A stretch of DNA of 51,915 nt from a virus. Within the stretch, counting starts at the first letter, position 1. The number at the start of each line of letters is the position of its first letter. The notes beneath the pieces are model-generated. The model was not told where the DNA came from. It searched no databases and worked only from the letters and a program-made list of their open reading frames with translations. The position numbers and the translations under genes are program-made. The stretch covers positions 1-51,915 of the IMG/VR virus record IMGVR_UViG_3300006916_000006. One strand, given 5' to 3'. Shown piece after piece: positions 40,331-48,996 of this stretch.

Positions 40331-40946
40331 ACGCCGCCACCATACCAACACACAGGCCGCTAAGCAATTCAGATACGTTCACCGCTAGCTTGTCGCTATC
40401 CTTGCGCCAGAATAGCCCTGCAAAGCGATAGGATGCACCAAAGGCAACCGCTAACAGGGGCAGCACAAGAACAAGGAGGGGGTTAGAAAAATACGCCCCC
40501 ACGGCCACCAATGGTGCAAATCGTACCAATGCGTCAAAGGTCATCCATATCTGGCCATATAAACGCATGGAAGAGGGTTTATCAGGGTTCGGAGTCCCGT
40601 CAGTAATCTTCTTATATACCCACTGTGCAGGGCGGTCTTTCCACCATTTCTGCCCCTTAGGGGATTCGTAAACATCGTTGCCCAGCTCGTTACCATGAAT
40701 GGCCAGAAAACCCCTGCCCCATCCAAAGGCAACCGCCCAGCATAAAGCCACAGCTAAGGCCACGCTATGCTGCCATATATCCGTTAGGAACAGGTAGTGT
40801 AGCCCTGCCATGTATAGCGCATAAGGATACTTGCCTGTAATCCAATCCAGCCACTTTGGAGCGCCGTAATCAGAATAGGTAATGCCCCGCATATAGCGCC
40901 ACAGCAGGCCGAAGATGATAGCATAGGTGGCTTGGGACAGAATCAT
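40323..40946 (-). CDS. Multi-spanning membrane protein in lysis block
   Basis: 207 residues with four or more hydrophobic segments (TYAIIFGLLW; SVALAVALCWAVAFGWGRG; LVRFAPLVAVGAYF; LLVLVLPLLAVAFGASY; VSELLSGLCVGMVAAYV). The central part has an Asn-Glu-Leu-Gly loop and a basic stretch. Unrecognised; it is the first gene of the lysis group and is coupled to the fibre gene upstream (shared base). It may be a second holin or an accessory to the PAS protein. Confidence 0.65.
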   Translation of the reverse strand: MILSQATYAIIFGLLWRYMRGITYSDYGAPKWLDWITGKYPYALYMAGLHYLFLTDIWQHSVALAVALCWAVAFGWGRGFLAIHGNELGNDVYESPKGQKWWKDRPAQWVYKKITDGTPNPDKPSSMRLYGQIWMTFDALVRFAPLVAVGAYFSNPLLVLVLPLLAVAFGASYRFAGLFWRKDSDKLAVNVSELLSGLCVGMVAAYV

Positions 40947-41725
40947 TACGCCGCCGTAACAGAAAGTTGGCCGCTGTTTACCGTAAAGGCATTGCCTGAT
41001 GTTACGGTCACGCTGGAGTCTAATGCGCCATGAATAAGGCGATTCCCAGATGATGCCGCATCCTGAATGGCGAAGTGGGTTGCGGCAGTCCAGTTACCCG
41101 TCGCTGTCGGGAATGTAATGGTTACATCGTTTGAAATAGAACCGCTTGATGCTGTGCCAAACGAGGCAGAAACATCGGTACGGGCATATGCATTGCCTGT
41201 CAGCTCAGTGCCGCCCGTTGTGTCATTCGTAGCATCAGAATACAGCGCCATGTAAAGGGAGGGGCTGGTATAGGTTGCACCTGCAAATACATGGTCAAGC
41301 AGCTCATTGGCAAGGTAGTCAGCGCATTCCCCCGCCGTGAAAGCGATGGTTAATTCTCCGATTGCAATGTTGGCGACTTCCCCGTCACCAACCGCCTTTC
41401 CGGTGTCAAACGCCCCGTAAACAAGCAGGTTTCCAGATGTGGATGCGTCAAAGATACCCCAGTGCGTTACTGTACCCCATGAACCTCCGGACGCTGCTAC
41501 CGTTGTGATTGCGACGTCATTAGCGATGGTGCGACTTGCTGCTGTACCAAAGGCGCTTGAAATATCCGTTCTGGCGTATCCATTACCAGAAACAGCCGTA
41601 CCGCCACCCGCATCGTTTGGCGTGGCCGTGTAAAGCTGTAAATACAGGCTAGGGCTTGTGTACGCCGCGCCCGCAAAGACGTGATCTAGCAGCTCATTTT
41701 CTAAATAATCTGACATTTGTGACAT
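40946..41725 (-). CDS. Head-spike / fibre protein with tandem duplicated domain
   Basis: 259 residues made of two similar halves (about 5-130 and 134-259). Each starts DYLxNELLDHVFAG, then YTSPSLY, a TPNDxGGGT or TNDTTGGTE loop, GNxYARTD, and a WGxxTHWGIFDAS or WTAATHFAIQDAA segment near the end. The module is common in alphaproteobacterial and other phages as a fibre or decoration protein of unknown binding target. AGGAG precedes the ATG. It is next to LamG-like spike genes, so a head-spike component is likely. Confidence 0.7.
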   Translation of the reverse strand: MSQMSDYLENELLDHVFAGAAYTSPSLYLQLYTATPNDAGGGTAVSGNGYARTDISSAFGTAASRTIANDVAITTVAASGGSWGTVTHWGIFDASTSGNLLVYGAFDTGKAVGDGEVANIAIGELTIAFTAGECADYLANELLDHVFAGATYTSPSLYMALYSDATNDTTGGTELTGNAYARTDVSASFGTASSGSISNDVTITFPTATGNWTAATHFAIQDAASSGNRLIHGALDSSVTVTSGNAFTVNSGQLSVTAA

Positions 41726-41734
41726 GATAATCTC

Positions 41735-43402
41735 CTATACGATTGATACGCCGTTATTGTTAGTCCAAGCCGATACACCGATAACCTCGTCATCATTAAC
41801 GTTGCTTGATGCTGAAATTGCAGAAATACACCCTGTTAATCCAGCCATTGTTGAGGCCGATGCCTGTGCGCTACCCGTCCAGACAGAGGATGCCGGGAAG
41901 TCTTGGTTTAAGAAAATAGCGGGTGTCTTCATGGTGCCGTCAAAGAAGCCATCTTCAGTATCGTTGTTTCCGAGGTTGTAATCATCAGAAACCCCGGTGT
42001 TTACCGTCAGACTTGTTGGTACGGAACCACCGCCTACGGATGTTCCGGTGTCTCCATTCATATACACCTTAACCCGGTCAACAGAGGACGCCTGCGTGCC
42101 GTCATAGGCAACGGCAACATAAATAGGTGTGTTAGCCCCGACAGTCTCAATAATAGAGCCGTTCTGGCCATATTCAGTGCCATTATGGCGGAAGTTAATC
42201 TGAACTGCGTCATTTACCGAATAGCGCTGGACGGCAACCTCAATCGCATTAGTAACCCCCGCGCCCGTTGGTGGCCCGAATATACCACGCACTGAATCAG
42301 CCGTCTCAAAGCCAATGGTAAAGGCAATCGCAAACTTGGTGACGGTAATGGTGCTGTTGGTTGTGTCAAACAGATCACGCGCACCGATAGAAAGCGTCTG
42401 GCTGCTGGTTGACTCAAAGTCCATCGTTCCGTCGACCGCTGGCGTCACTTGCGTGGCATTGCATGAATTGGTCATGGCAACCGTGGCATCTGCCCCTGTA
42501 AAGTTGACAGCCTGCGTGGCGTTGCATGAATTGGTGATAGCAACACTAGCAACCGTTCCCGATAGCAAGATTGACTGAGTAGCGGTCAAGGAGTTCGTCA
42601 GGGCAAGGGTGGAATCTGCACCCGTGAAGAAGACACGGTTTGTTCCCCACTTGTTAATCAGATAGGTATGAATTGCCGCCGCCTCTCCATCCGTTACATA
42701 GCGGTCATAAATTAAAACCTCACCGATGCGCCCATTAGTGTATGTGCTTACTACGCCGTTAGAATCCCTTGCGCCTAGCGCCAACACATCCACTGTGGTC
42801 TGCCCAACATCAATAGAGGCTGTGTTTAGGTCAGCGCCGTCAAGGCGTGTTGTTGCGGAGGTGCCAGCCGCGTTAGTTCTGAAAGAGAATACATGGGGCG
42901 TTGTGTCCGTAGTTCCGCCAATCGGGCCAATAGCACTGCCACCTGCGTCTTCACGCTTAATGTAGGCATATTGCGTGGCTGTTTGACGCAAGATCATTAA
43001 AGAGTCTGCATCGGCGGAGTTACCCCACACAAGTAAGTCGTTATTTTGCAAGGTGTCCATCTCACACACCATAAATGCCGCCATAGGTGTGTCATCACCG
43101 CTAAACAGGGATGCAAGGCTGTTGACGTTCATCACATCTGAGCCAGTGAAGTCAATGGCGGGGTTGCCGTCCATGCCAGCGGCTTGGTAGGTCGGTCTAT
43201 CAGCTCCTGAAGATGTGAATGAGGCGCTGCCATAACGAGATGCCCACGCGCTCACCAAGTCACTGCCATCCTTAGTGATGGTGGAAAGTTCTGTTGCATC
43301 GACCCACAGCCGCAGCCCCTCTGCGGGGTACGCGGGCGGCAAAACACTTGCGGAACCCAGGATTGAGGCCACACTCGTAGGGCTGAATCCCAGCCCCAAC
43401 AT
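41735..43402 (-). CDS. Head-spike fibre with two LamG-like domains
   Basis: 555 residues from MLGLGFSPTS; the ATG at 43402 overlaps the stop of the spike-base gene. Domain 1 (about 18-255) is a concanavalin/LamG-type sandwich (GLRLWVDATELSTI, AIDFTGSDVMNVN, GRIGEVLIYDRYV). Then come three 21-residue repeats of the type TLALTNSLTATQS / VAITNSCNATQAV / VAMTNSCNATQVT. Domain 2 (about 335-530) is a second LamG-like fold with MDFESTSSQTLSIGARDLF and YVAVAYDGTQ. Sugar binding on the host surface is likely, by analogy to gene-transfer-agent head spikes. Confidence 0.75.
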   Translation of the reverse strand: MLGLGFSPTSVASILGSASVLPPAYPAEGLRLWVDATELSTITKDGSDLVSAWASRYGSASFTSSGADRPTYQAAGMDGNPAIDFTGSDVMNVNSLASLFSGDDTPMAAFMVCEMDTLQNNDLLVWGNSADADSLMILRQTATQYAYIKREDAGGSAIGPIGGTTDTTPHVFSFRTNAAGTSATTRLDGADLNTASIDVGQTTVDVLALGARDSNGVVSTYTNGRIGEVLIYDRYVTDGEAAAIHTYLINKWGTNRVFFTGADSTLALTNSLTATQSILLSGTVASVAITNSCNATQAVNFTGADATVAMTNSCNATQVTPAVDGTMDFESTSSQTLSIGARDLFDTTNSTITVTKFAIAFTIGFETADSVRGIFGPPTGAGVTNAIEVAVQRYSVNDAVQINFRHNGTEYGQNGSIIETVGANTPIYVAVAYDGTQASSVDRVKVYMNGDTGTSVGGGSVPTSLTVNTGVSDDYNLGNNDTEDGFFDGTMKTPAIFLNQDFPASSVWTGSAQASASTMAGLTGCISAISASSNVNDDEVIGVSAWTNNNGVSIV

Positions 43403-43665
43403 TAGTATGCTCCAAAGATGCCGGTAGCTGCCGTACCTGTTGAGTAGATGCGCGTAGCACGAATTGGATGCCAACCGGCAGTTAGGTTCATTGTGACTGT
43501 ATCGCCGCCCACAGTATCTAACTTAACATCACCCGCGACCTCGACATAAAGGGCGCGGGTGGCATTTGTTAAATCCACAGTGTCGCTTTTGGCCGCATCT
43601 GCGTCGAATAGATGTTCGCAGGGGGACTCAAGGCCAGCGCGGTAGCTTTCAAATGAATCAGCCAT
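43402..43665 (-). CDS. Head spike base protein (RCAP_Rcc01079 family)
   Basis: 87 residues. The pattern MADSFESYRAGLESP, then a run to TNATRALYVEVAGD and WHPIRATRIYSTGTAAT is that of the spike base family first named from the Rhodobacter capsulatus gene transfer agent (Rcc01079), which sits on the capsid vertices and carries a fibre. Its partner fibre follows directly. The family is mainly alphaproteobacterial, supporting the host call. Confidence 0.82.
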   Translation of the reverse strand: MADSFESYRAGLESPCEHLFDADAAKSDTVDLTNATRALYVEVAGDVKLDTVGGDTVTMNLTAGWHPIRATRIYSTGTAATGIFGAY

Positions 43666-43667
43666 TA

Positions 43668-44126
43668 TTATGCACCATACGCAGTGATTGCATCAGAAAC
43701 CACGATTTCTCCGGTTGTTGGGCAAGTCGCCGCAACATAGAAACCTGTGTTTCCGGTATCTGTGATTTCCAGAATGAACGTACCATCAGTTTTGGTCTGA
43801 GCGATGATGTGCTTCTTCGCTGTCAGAGCTGTCAGAACTGTGCCAGAAGCAGTTTTAGCCGTAACCGTACCAGAAGCCGTTGTTCCCGTAATACCAAGAC
43901 CCGTAGCTGCGTCAGATAGCCAGATTTCAACATTCATAGCACGCTCAAGAGCATTACCTGCGCCGTCCAAAAGTTGCAGTGTGACTTCGGCTACGTTTGC
44001 CCCGCCAGCAGCTTGCGCGAAGCTGATGGAGTTGGGGGTCAGTTTGCTGTTGAGGAACAGAGCGTTGGCTGTGCCACCCCCTGCCTGGGCAAATCCGTTG
44101 TTTGTGTTGTAAGTTGAGTATGCCAT
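43668..44126 (-). CDS. Head decoration protein, Ig-like
   Basis: 152 residues, MAYSTYNTNNGFAQ. After a Gly/Ala-rich N-terminus the VTLQLLDGAGNALERAMNVEIWL stretch and repeated TASGTVTAKT/ASGTVLTALT strands match an invasin/Ig-like fold of phage head decoration proteins. Placed between spike base and capsid-associated genes. Binding partner unknown. Confidence 0.6.
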   Translation of the reverse strand: MAYSTYNTNNGFAQAGGGTANALFLNSKLTPNSISFAQAAGGANVAEVTLQLLDGAGNALERAMNVEIWLSDAATGLGITGTTASGTVTAKTASGTVLTALTAKKHIIAQTKTDGTFILEITDTGNTGFYVAATCPTTGEIVVSDAITAYGA

Positions 44127-44169
44127 GATGAGAGTCTCCGTGGTGAGTTTCTGTTAATGTTGTACCAGA

Positions 44170-44508
44170 TTATTCATCCGCTGCCAAGGATGCCTCAATG
44201 GCTTCGATGATGTCGGCTTTCTTTGACGCGCCGGAAAGGTCAATGCCTTCATCGTCAGCGTACACTTTCAGCTCTGCAACTGTCATTGCCTGAAAATCAA
44301 TCTGTGCGGATTCCATTTCGCGCTCAAAAGCGACTTCAAAAGCTGACTTTTTTGGCTCAGTTGTTTCCGGGAGGCAGATATAACCTTCATCAAACAGAGA
44401 ATCTACATACTGGTCAGGTACTTCTGTGACTTCACCGCGCTTGAAAAGGGCGGGTTTCGCATCGGGTTCGATACGCGCTTTGAAAGTGGTGAGAATTTTT
44501 ACAAGCAT
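44170..44508 (-). CDS. Small head protein with SAP/Rho-N-like C-terminus
   Basis: 112 residues from MLVKILTTF; a longer frame from 44550 lacks the GGAGA site. The N-terminal strands (FKRGEVTEVPDQYVDSLFDEG) recall the protein at 34433-34594. The C-terminal 35 residues, AMTVAELKVYADDEGIDLSG followed by KKADIIEAIE, form a HeH/LEM- or Rho-N-like helix-hairpin module found in many phage head proteins, of disputed role. Confidence 0.7.
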   Translation of the reverse strand: MLVKILTTFKARIEPDAKPALFKRGEVTEVPDQYVDSLFDEGYICLPETTEPKKSAFEVAFEREMESAQIDFQAMTVAELKVYADDEGIDLSGASKKADIIEAIEASLAADE

Positions 44509-44575
44509 GAGAGTCTCCTGAATTTTGTAAGTGTGCGCGGGGAGTAACATACCCCCCGCACATCATTTGTCACCG
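44509..44575 (-). promoter_or_regulatory. Hairpin between decoration gene and small head protein
   Basis: On the minus strand GTGCGGGGGG and CCCCGCGCAC flank a nine-base loop (about 44533-44562), a stem with one mismatch. No T-run follows, so termination is doubtful. The element lies between the decoration gene 44576-44992 and the next ribosome-binding site and may set relative levels. Confidence 0.35.
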
Positions 44576-44992
44576 TTAGGCAACAGGTGACTCGGATGGG
44601 TGTCCGAGTACAGCAAACGCAGCCAGAGGCGCGTCCCCTGAGTTACCCGCAGGGGTGATGGTCAGGCGCACATAACGCTTGCTGCCAGTGTAACCCAGTT
44701 TACGGGTTGTGTTGTCAGCAGCGAATGTGAAGCTCGCACCTGCTTCTGTGCCGATAAGGTCGCTATCAGCAACCGCAGCAGCGTCAGAAAGGGCGCTGTT
44801 ATCACCTTCTTCCAGCAGCACAGTGAAGGTAGCGTCAGCGTCAGCCAGCGTACCTGTCAGGATGCCGAAAGTCACAGAGCCGTAGCCCTGTGTGTCGATG
44901 ATTTCACTCACCAGCGCGGTATTGTCAGTCGCAACAACAGGGGAAATGCCGCGAACAATCCCAATGTCATTGTAGAGGTCCATATTAGCCAT
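44576..44992 (-). CDS. Capsid decoration protein
   Basis: 138 residues, MANMDLYNDIGIVRGI. Contains VTFGILTGTLADADATFTVLL and SKRYVRLTITPAGNSGDAPLAAF, a beta-sandwich pattern of decoration or cement proteins that directly follow the capsid gene in many alphaproteobacterial phages. AGGAG nine bases upstream. Confidence 0.7.
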   Translation of the reverse strand: MANMDLYNDIGIVRGISPVVATDNTALVSEIIDTQGYGSVTFGILTGTLADADATFTVLLEEGDNSALSDAAAVADSDLIGTEAGASFTFAADNTTRKLGYTGSKRYVRLTITPAGNSGDAPLAAFAVLGHPSESPVA

Positions 44993-45036
44993 GATAAAAT
45001 CTCCTATTTGGCTTAATGGTTAGCTTCAACTGCTTC

Positions 45037-46272
45037 TTAGGAAGCAGCACATTTCAGTTTGACCAGAGCTTCGCCCAGTACAACATCACCGCCTACGCGA
45101 CGACGTACATACATGACTTGCTCATCCGTACCAGCATTGCTGTATGGGTCAACCAGTACAGAAGTACCAATACGGTCAACGATGGTGTATCCGGCGGTGA
45201 AGTCACCAAACACAACAGGATACAGGCCAGCGCCAATATCGTCGAGGTCTGGCATTTCCACAACAGGATAACCCATGAACGTATTTGGCGTACCACCGGA
45301 AAGACTGCCATTCTGCCACAGGTAGTTACCATTACCGTCTTTCAGCTTACGCACGAAAGCGATAGTGGAACGGTTCATGCCGTAAACAGCGCGAGCCGTG
45401 TAACCTGTTTTGATGTCAGAAGCGAGGTCAATCAGGTTGTCAGCGTTGAACGTAGCCGCAAAACCGGACACCGTTTCGAGAATCTGGCTGGATTGCATGA
45501 AACCAAAAGGCTTCTCAATACCATTACCACTCACAAAACCTGCGCCTTCCTGACGAGCCAGTTCTTCACCCGCGTCGTCAACAATCAACTGACGCATATT
45601 CACAAACGCATCTTCCAAATCTTCGTTGGTGATGATGGTTTTTGCGATTTGCTTATGAGCAGTGATTGTGCCACGAGCGTAGGTGCTGTTGCTTGCAGTT
45701 GAAGCGTCGCCTTCACCAACCCAATATGCGGTCACAAGGGTAGAACGCTTAGGGATGTTGATACGCTTGGTGTCAATAGTACGAACACGAGCCAATGCAC
45801 GAACATTGGAAATCTCCGTAATTTTCTTCACCAATTCGCGGTCGTAGGCTTCTGGAACGAGGTATCCACCATCGGTTAGATTGTCAGTACGAAGAGTTTT
45901 TACTTCTTCAGGGGACAAGGCTTCGGATGGGTGAACATTCGTCAGGCGTTGCTTCAGGGCGCGTCCGATAAGGTCGATTTCCTTACGGATGTTTGCTTCT
46001 TTAGCATCGTCGCCGTTCAGTTGAGGGCGGGAAAGCTGAGTTTCAAGGTCAGCCATTTTGCTCTCAAGTTCGTCGATACGTTTTTGCTTCTCAGCCTGTT
46101 CGCGCACGATTGCGTCTGACTTTTCCTGCCAGTTGGCCTGGATTTCGTCAATTTTTGCCACTTTTGCCTTTTCGTCGGCAGTAAGTGCGTTCTTTACACT
46201 CTTTTCAATCAGTTCACGGGACTCTTTCAGAGACGCCTGAACTTCATGGAGTTCTTTTTGGATGTCGGACAT
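45037..46272 (-). CDS. Major capsid protein, HK97 fold
   Basis: 411 residues. Residues 1-100 are a coiled-coil delta domain (RELIEKSVKNALTADEKA, EQAEKQKRIDELESKMADLE) that the protease should remove. The mature HK97-fold part starts near ALKQRLTNVHPSEA and shows VPEAYDRELVKKI (N-arm and P-domain), an AYWVGEGDAS E-loop region and GDFTAGYTIVDRIG near the end. Sequence order protease-capsid fits. GGAGA precedes the ATG. Confidence 0.93.
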   Translation of the reverse strand: MSDIQKELHEVQASLKESRELIEKSVKNALTADEKAKVAKIDEIQANWQEKSDAIVREQAEKQKRIDELESKMADLETQLSRPQLNGDDAKEANIRKEIDLIGRALKQRLTNVHPSEALSPEEVKTLRTDNLTDGGYLVPEAYDRELVKKITEISNVRALARVRTIDTKRINIPKRSTLVTAYWVGEGDASTASNSTYARGTITAHKQIAKTIITNEDLEDAFVNMRQLIVDDAGEELARQEGAGFVSGNGIEKPFGFMQSSQILETVSGFAATFNADNLIDLASDIKTGYTARAVYGMNRSTIAFVRKLKDGNGNYLWQNGSLSGGTPNTFMGYPVVEMPDLDDIGAGLYPVVFGDFTAGYTIVDRIGTSVLVDPYSNAGTDEQVMYVRRRVGGDVVLGEALVKLKCAAS

Positions 46273-46285
46273 GACACTCTCCTGA

Positions 46286-47398
46286 TTAGTTAGTTGTGGT
46301 TAAAAGTTTTGTCAGTTTCTCCATTTCTTCCCTGATGGATTTCAGTGTTGAAATGGATTCAGACGAAACTTCCTCCGTCACGGCATCACGCCCTTCAGAT
46401 TCCGTTTCACTATCGTCAATAATGTTAAGTTCATCCTTAACCATTGACTTCATTTTCCAGACAGTCGCCGTAGCTTCTTTTCTGGAAAATCCTTTGGAAC
46501 GCAGGATTCGCTCAATATCAGCGTATGTCTCTGCGTCTTCGAGTGATTTCACGGCTGTCACTTGTGCCATTGTGTTGGCTGGTTCTGTGACAACAGAAAT
46601 CTCCCATAAATCAATCTCTTTAATCGTGCGAACACCGCTATTTTTGTCGATGTCATATTCTTTGACCATGAATCCAATGCTCATACTGTCTAAGTCACCG
46701 GCTTTCAGTAGTGCGTAGGCTTCACGCCCCATCATTGTGCCAAGATTGATGCGACCTTCTACATACAGGCCATAATCATCTTCTTTCATCACGGGGAATG
46801 AGCCAATCGGCGTAGCCATGTCATGTTGCCAACACATTTTTACCTTACGACCACCGTCAAGGCAGCGTTTGAACGCATTTGGCGCAATAATGTCTTTTGT
46901 GCGGTCAATGTTACCAAATGTTGACGCATACCCTTTGAAATAGCCAAAAGACTGGCCATTTTCTTCATATTCATCGAAGGATTTAACTTCGAGATGGGCA
47001 GAAATGGTCTGTTTGCCCTTGAAAGGGTTGAGTTTTACGGGGTCAGAACTTTTCATAGATTCATCAATCCTGTCTAGTTGGTCGCGCTTGGACTCAGACC
47101 ATGTACGACCGGAGTCCCCACCCCACAATAACCACGCAATGTATCCCGCAGATGGTCGCTTGCCGTCGCTGCCGGTTTCGTCAAGGTTGTCGCCTTCATG
47201 GCGAGGCCAGTATTTCGCAATGTGGCGAATTTTCTCTGGGCTGGCTTCTTCGTTTGACAGAAGATACCGCGCTGTGGCTTCACCAGTCTGATTGTTGGGG
47301 TTGGGGTACTCTTTTTCGAGGTCAAGGCCACGGCGAGCGTTCTTCTTAACACCATCTGGTATTGATAAATCAACGTCTTTGCCACGGTATTTCACCAT
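46286..47398 (-). CDS. HK97-type prohead protease with extra N-terminal domain
   Basis: 370 residues. The protease core (about 125-290) has MCWQHDMATPIG (catalytic His), a LDSMSIGFM Ser motif and EISVVTEPAN, as in the U35 family. In front of it, residues 1-110 form a separate module: PDGVKKNARRGLDLEKEYP, TARYLLSNEEASPEKIRHIA, PRHEGD and PSAGYIAWLLWGGDSGR, which in other phages exists alone or joined to other head proteins. The C-terminus is a helical acidic tail ending LREEMEKLTK. It cuts the capsid delta domain during maturation. Confidence 0.88.
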   Translation of the reverse strand: MVKYRGKDVDLSIPDGVKKNARRGLDLEKEYPNPNNQTGEATARYLLSNEEASPEKIRHIAKYWPRHEGDNLDETGSDGKRPSAGYIAWLLWGGDSGRTWSESKRDQLDRIDESMKSSDPVKLNPFKGKQTISAHLEVKSFDEYEENGQSFGYFKGYASTFGNIDRTKDIIAPNAFKRCLDGGRKVKMCWQHDMATPIGSFPVMKEDDYGLYVEGRINLGTMMGREAYALLKAGDLDSMSIGFMVKEYDIDKNSGVRTIKEIDLWEISVVTEPANTMAQVTAVKSLEDAETYADIERILRSKGFSRKEATATVWKMKSMVKDELNIIDDSETESEGRDAVTEEVSSESISTLKSIREEMEKLTKLLTTTN

Positions 47399-47479
47399 TT
47401 AATGCACCCTTTACGGACAAATTTTGTAGTTTCAATGGTGAAACTACCATGGAAAGGGGGTGTTACGCAAGTGAGGGGG

Positions 47480-48931
47480 TCAGTCTTTGCCTTCAGGGTT
47501 GGCTACGGTCTCTGCAGGCGTGTCTTTCGCTGGCGCAGGATTAGGGCTACCAATGACAGGCATATCGTTGATGTCAACGTCTTCACCCGCGATTGGCCGC
47601 CCGTTGGGGTCAACGATTTTATTGCCGTATTTGATTGGCGGGTGTTTGAAAATCTTACGTTTTTCATCAATCGTCATAATCAGAGACTTCTCAATAGCGT
47701 CTCTGCGCTCAACACGGCGGGGGATAAGAACGTCAATTTCATCACGGTTGACCATAAAGGCGTGGGTGTTGGCAATGTCGGGGTATCGGGGCAGAAGGAA
47801 ACGATTGAGATGCGTACAAAGTTCATCTGCAAGTGGCAGAATACGGTTTTCATAGAACTCAAGACGGAAATTGGACAGATTATTGGCTGTCACACTGTCT
47901 GCGGTGATAAGTTGAACAGGGATGCCTAAAACTTTGTAGATGGAGTGTTCAGAACGCTCTTTCATTAGTGCAAAATCAAGGTCTTTGGGTGTCATCTGCA
48001 TTTCTTGCCACTCTAACCCACCTTCAAGGACAAGAGGCCGCCCAGCATTGGCACTTCCTTGATAGTTTTTCTGGATTTGAAGTTGAAGACGCTTGAATTG
48101 TTCTTCGGACATCATCGCAGGTTGGCCGTCACGGGCTTTGAGGGTAAATGCTCCTGATGGCCGCGCACCATTGGTCAGAAGGGAGATATTATGTTGTGAA
48201 GCGTAAATCCAATGATTGATTTCGTAATACAGGGATGTCGTCTCAGGATTACCTTTGAAATCAGCCGTACCATAATTGGGGTTGAATGAGTGGGTGTGAT
48301 ACACAGCCTGAGTATCATCGGGGCTATAGTACTGTGGGTCACGCGGGGACTTACGGACGTACTCTTCAGGTGGTTTCGTTGAACCGGGCGCAGTTGAGGG
48401 TGTGTAACGCAATGTGTCAGGGAAACCCTGAGAATCCCTACGGCTTTCGATGTGAATGTAAGAAGGGTTGAGTAGGTACAACTCAGTTGGCGGCCTACGA
48501 CGCAGCCCAGAGGTCATGTAATAGGTGTTACCAGACAGTAGTTTCCAGATAATTGCATCGCGGATATACTCAAACTTGGTCTTCTGCTGAAATGGGTTTG
48601 GTGCGTTTAGAAGTTGAATGACAGGGTGTGTGGGGTCATCTTCATTCGTTTTAATGTCAGACAGAGTGATAGGGATAGAGGCCACAGCGTTGGCAATACG
48701 GGTCACAGCCGTATAGAGGGGCGCAATGGACTCAAAATTACGGATAATAGATTCCAGGGGCAGTGTACGGTACGCATAAACTTGCCCGGATGACTGATTG
48801 AACATGAGGGCGGCGTACGGGGACTCGCCCTTTTGTTCCGGGGCATTGGCGGAGTCAAAAGGATTTAAGGTGTTGGTGGTCTTAGGGGCATTTAAGGAGG
48901 ACTTAGGTGATGATTTTGTGAAAGGCCACAT
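47480..48931 (-). CDS. Phage portal protein, HK97 family
   Basis: 483 residues. ALMFNQSSGQVYAYRTLPLESI is followed by VTRIANAVASIPITL, then EYIRDAIIWKLLSGNTYYM, NWIYASQHNISLL, GASGAFTLKA-like and NLSNFRLEFYENRILPLADEL, the order of HK97-type portals. It makes the dodecameric DNA channel. A strong GGAGG site precedes the ATG. The coding strand is C-rich, unlike the following protease and capsid genes. Confidence 0.9.
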   Translation of the reverse strand: MWPFTKSSPKSSLNAPKTTNTLNPFDSANAPEQKGESPYAALMFNQSSGQVYAYRTLPLESIIRNFESIAPLYTAVTRIANAVASIPITLSDIKTNEDDPTHPVIQLLNAPNPFQQKTKFEYIRDAIIWKLLSGNTYYMTSGLRRRPPTELYLLNPSYIHIESRRDSQGFPDTLRYTPSTAPGSTKPPEEYVRKSPRDPQYYSPDDTQAVYHTHSFNPNYGTADFKGNPETTSLYYEINHWIYASQHNISLLTNGARPSGAFTLKARDGQPAMMSEEQFKRLQLQIQKNYQGSANAGRPLVLEGGLEWQEMQMTPKDLDFALMKERSEHSIYKVLGIPVQLITADSVTANNLSNFRLEFYENRILPLADELCTHLNRFLLPRYPDIANTHAFMVNRDEIDVLIPRRVERRDAIEKSLIMTIDEKRKIFKHPPIKYGNKIVDPNGRPIAGEDVDINDMPVIGSPNPAPAKDTPAETVANPEGKD

Positions 48932-48996
48932 GATACCATGCCTCCGCGTGTGGTTATGGTGGGTTTAGGTCAAATTAACACGCTTTTGGGGTTTTG

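Noticed and set aside
45016-45702. 228-codon rightward frame antisense to the capsid gene
   Set aside because: Shadow of the capsid coding strand; the capsid frame is certain and the antisense frame has no ribosome-binding site or recognisable motif.
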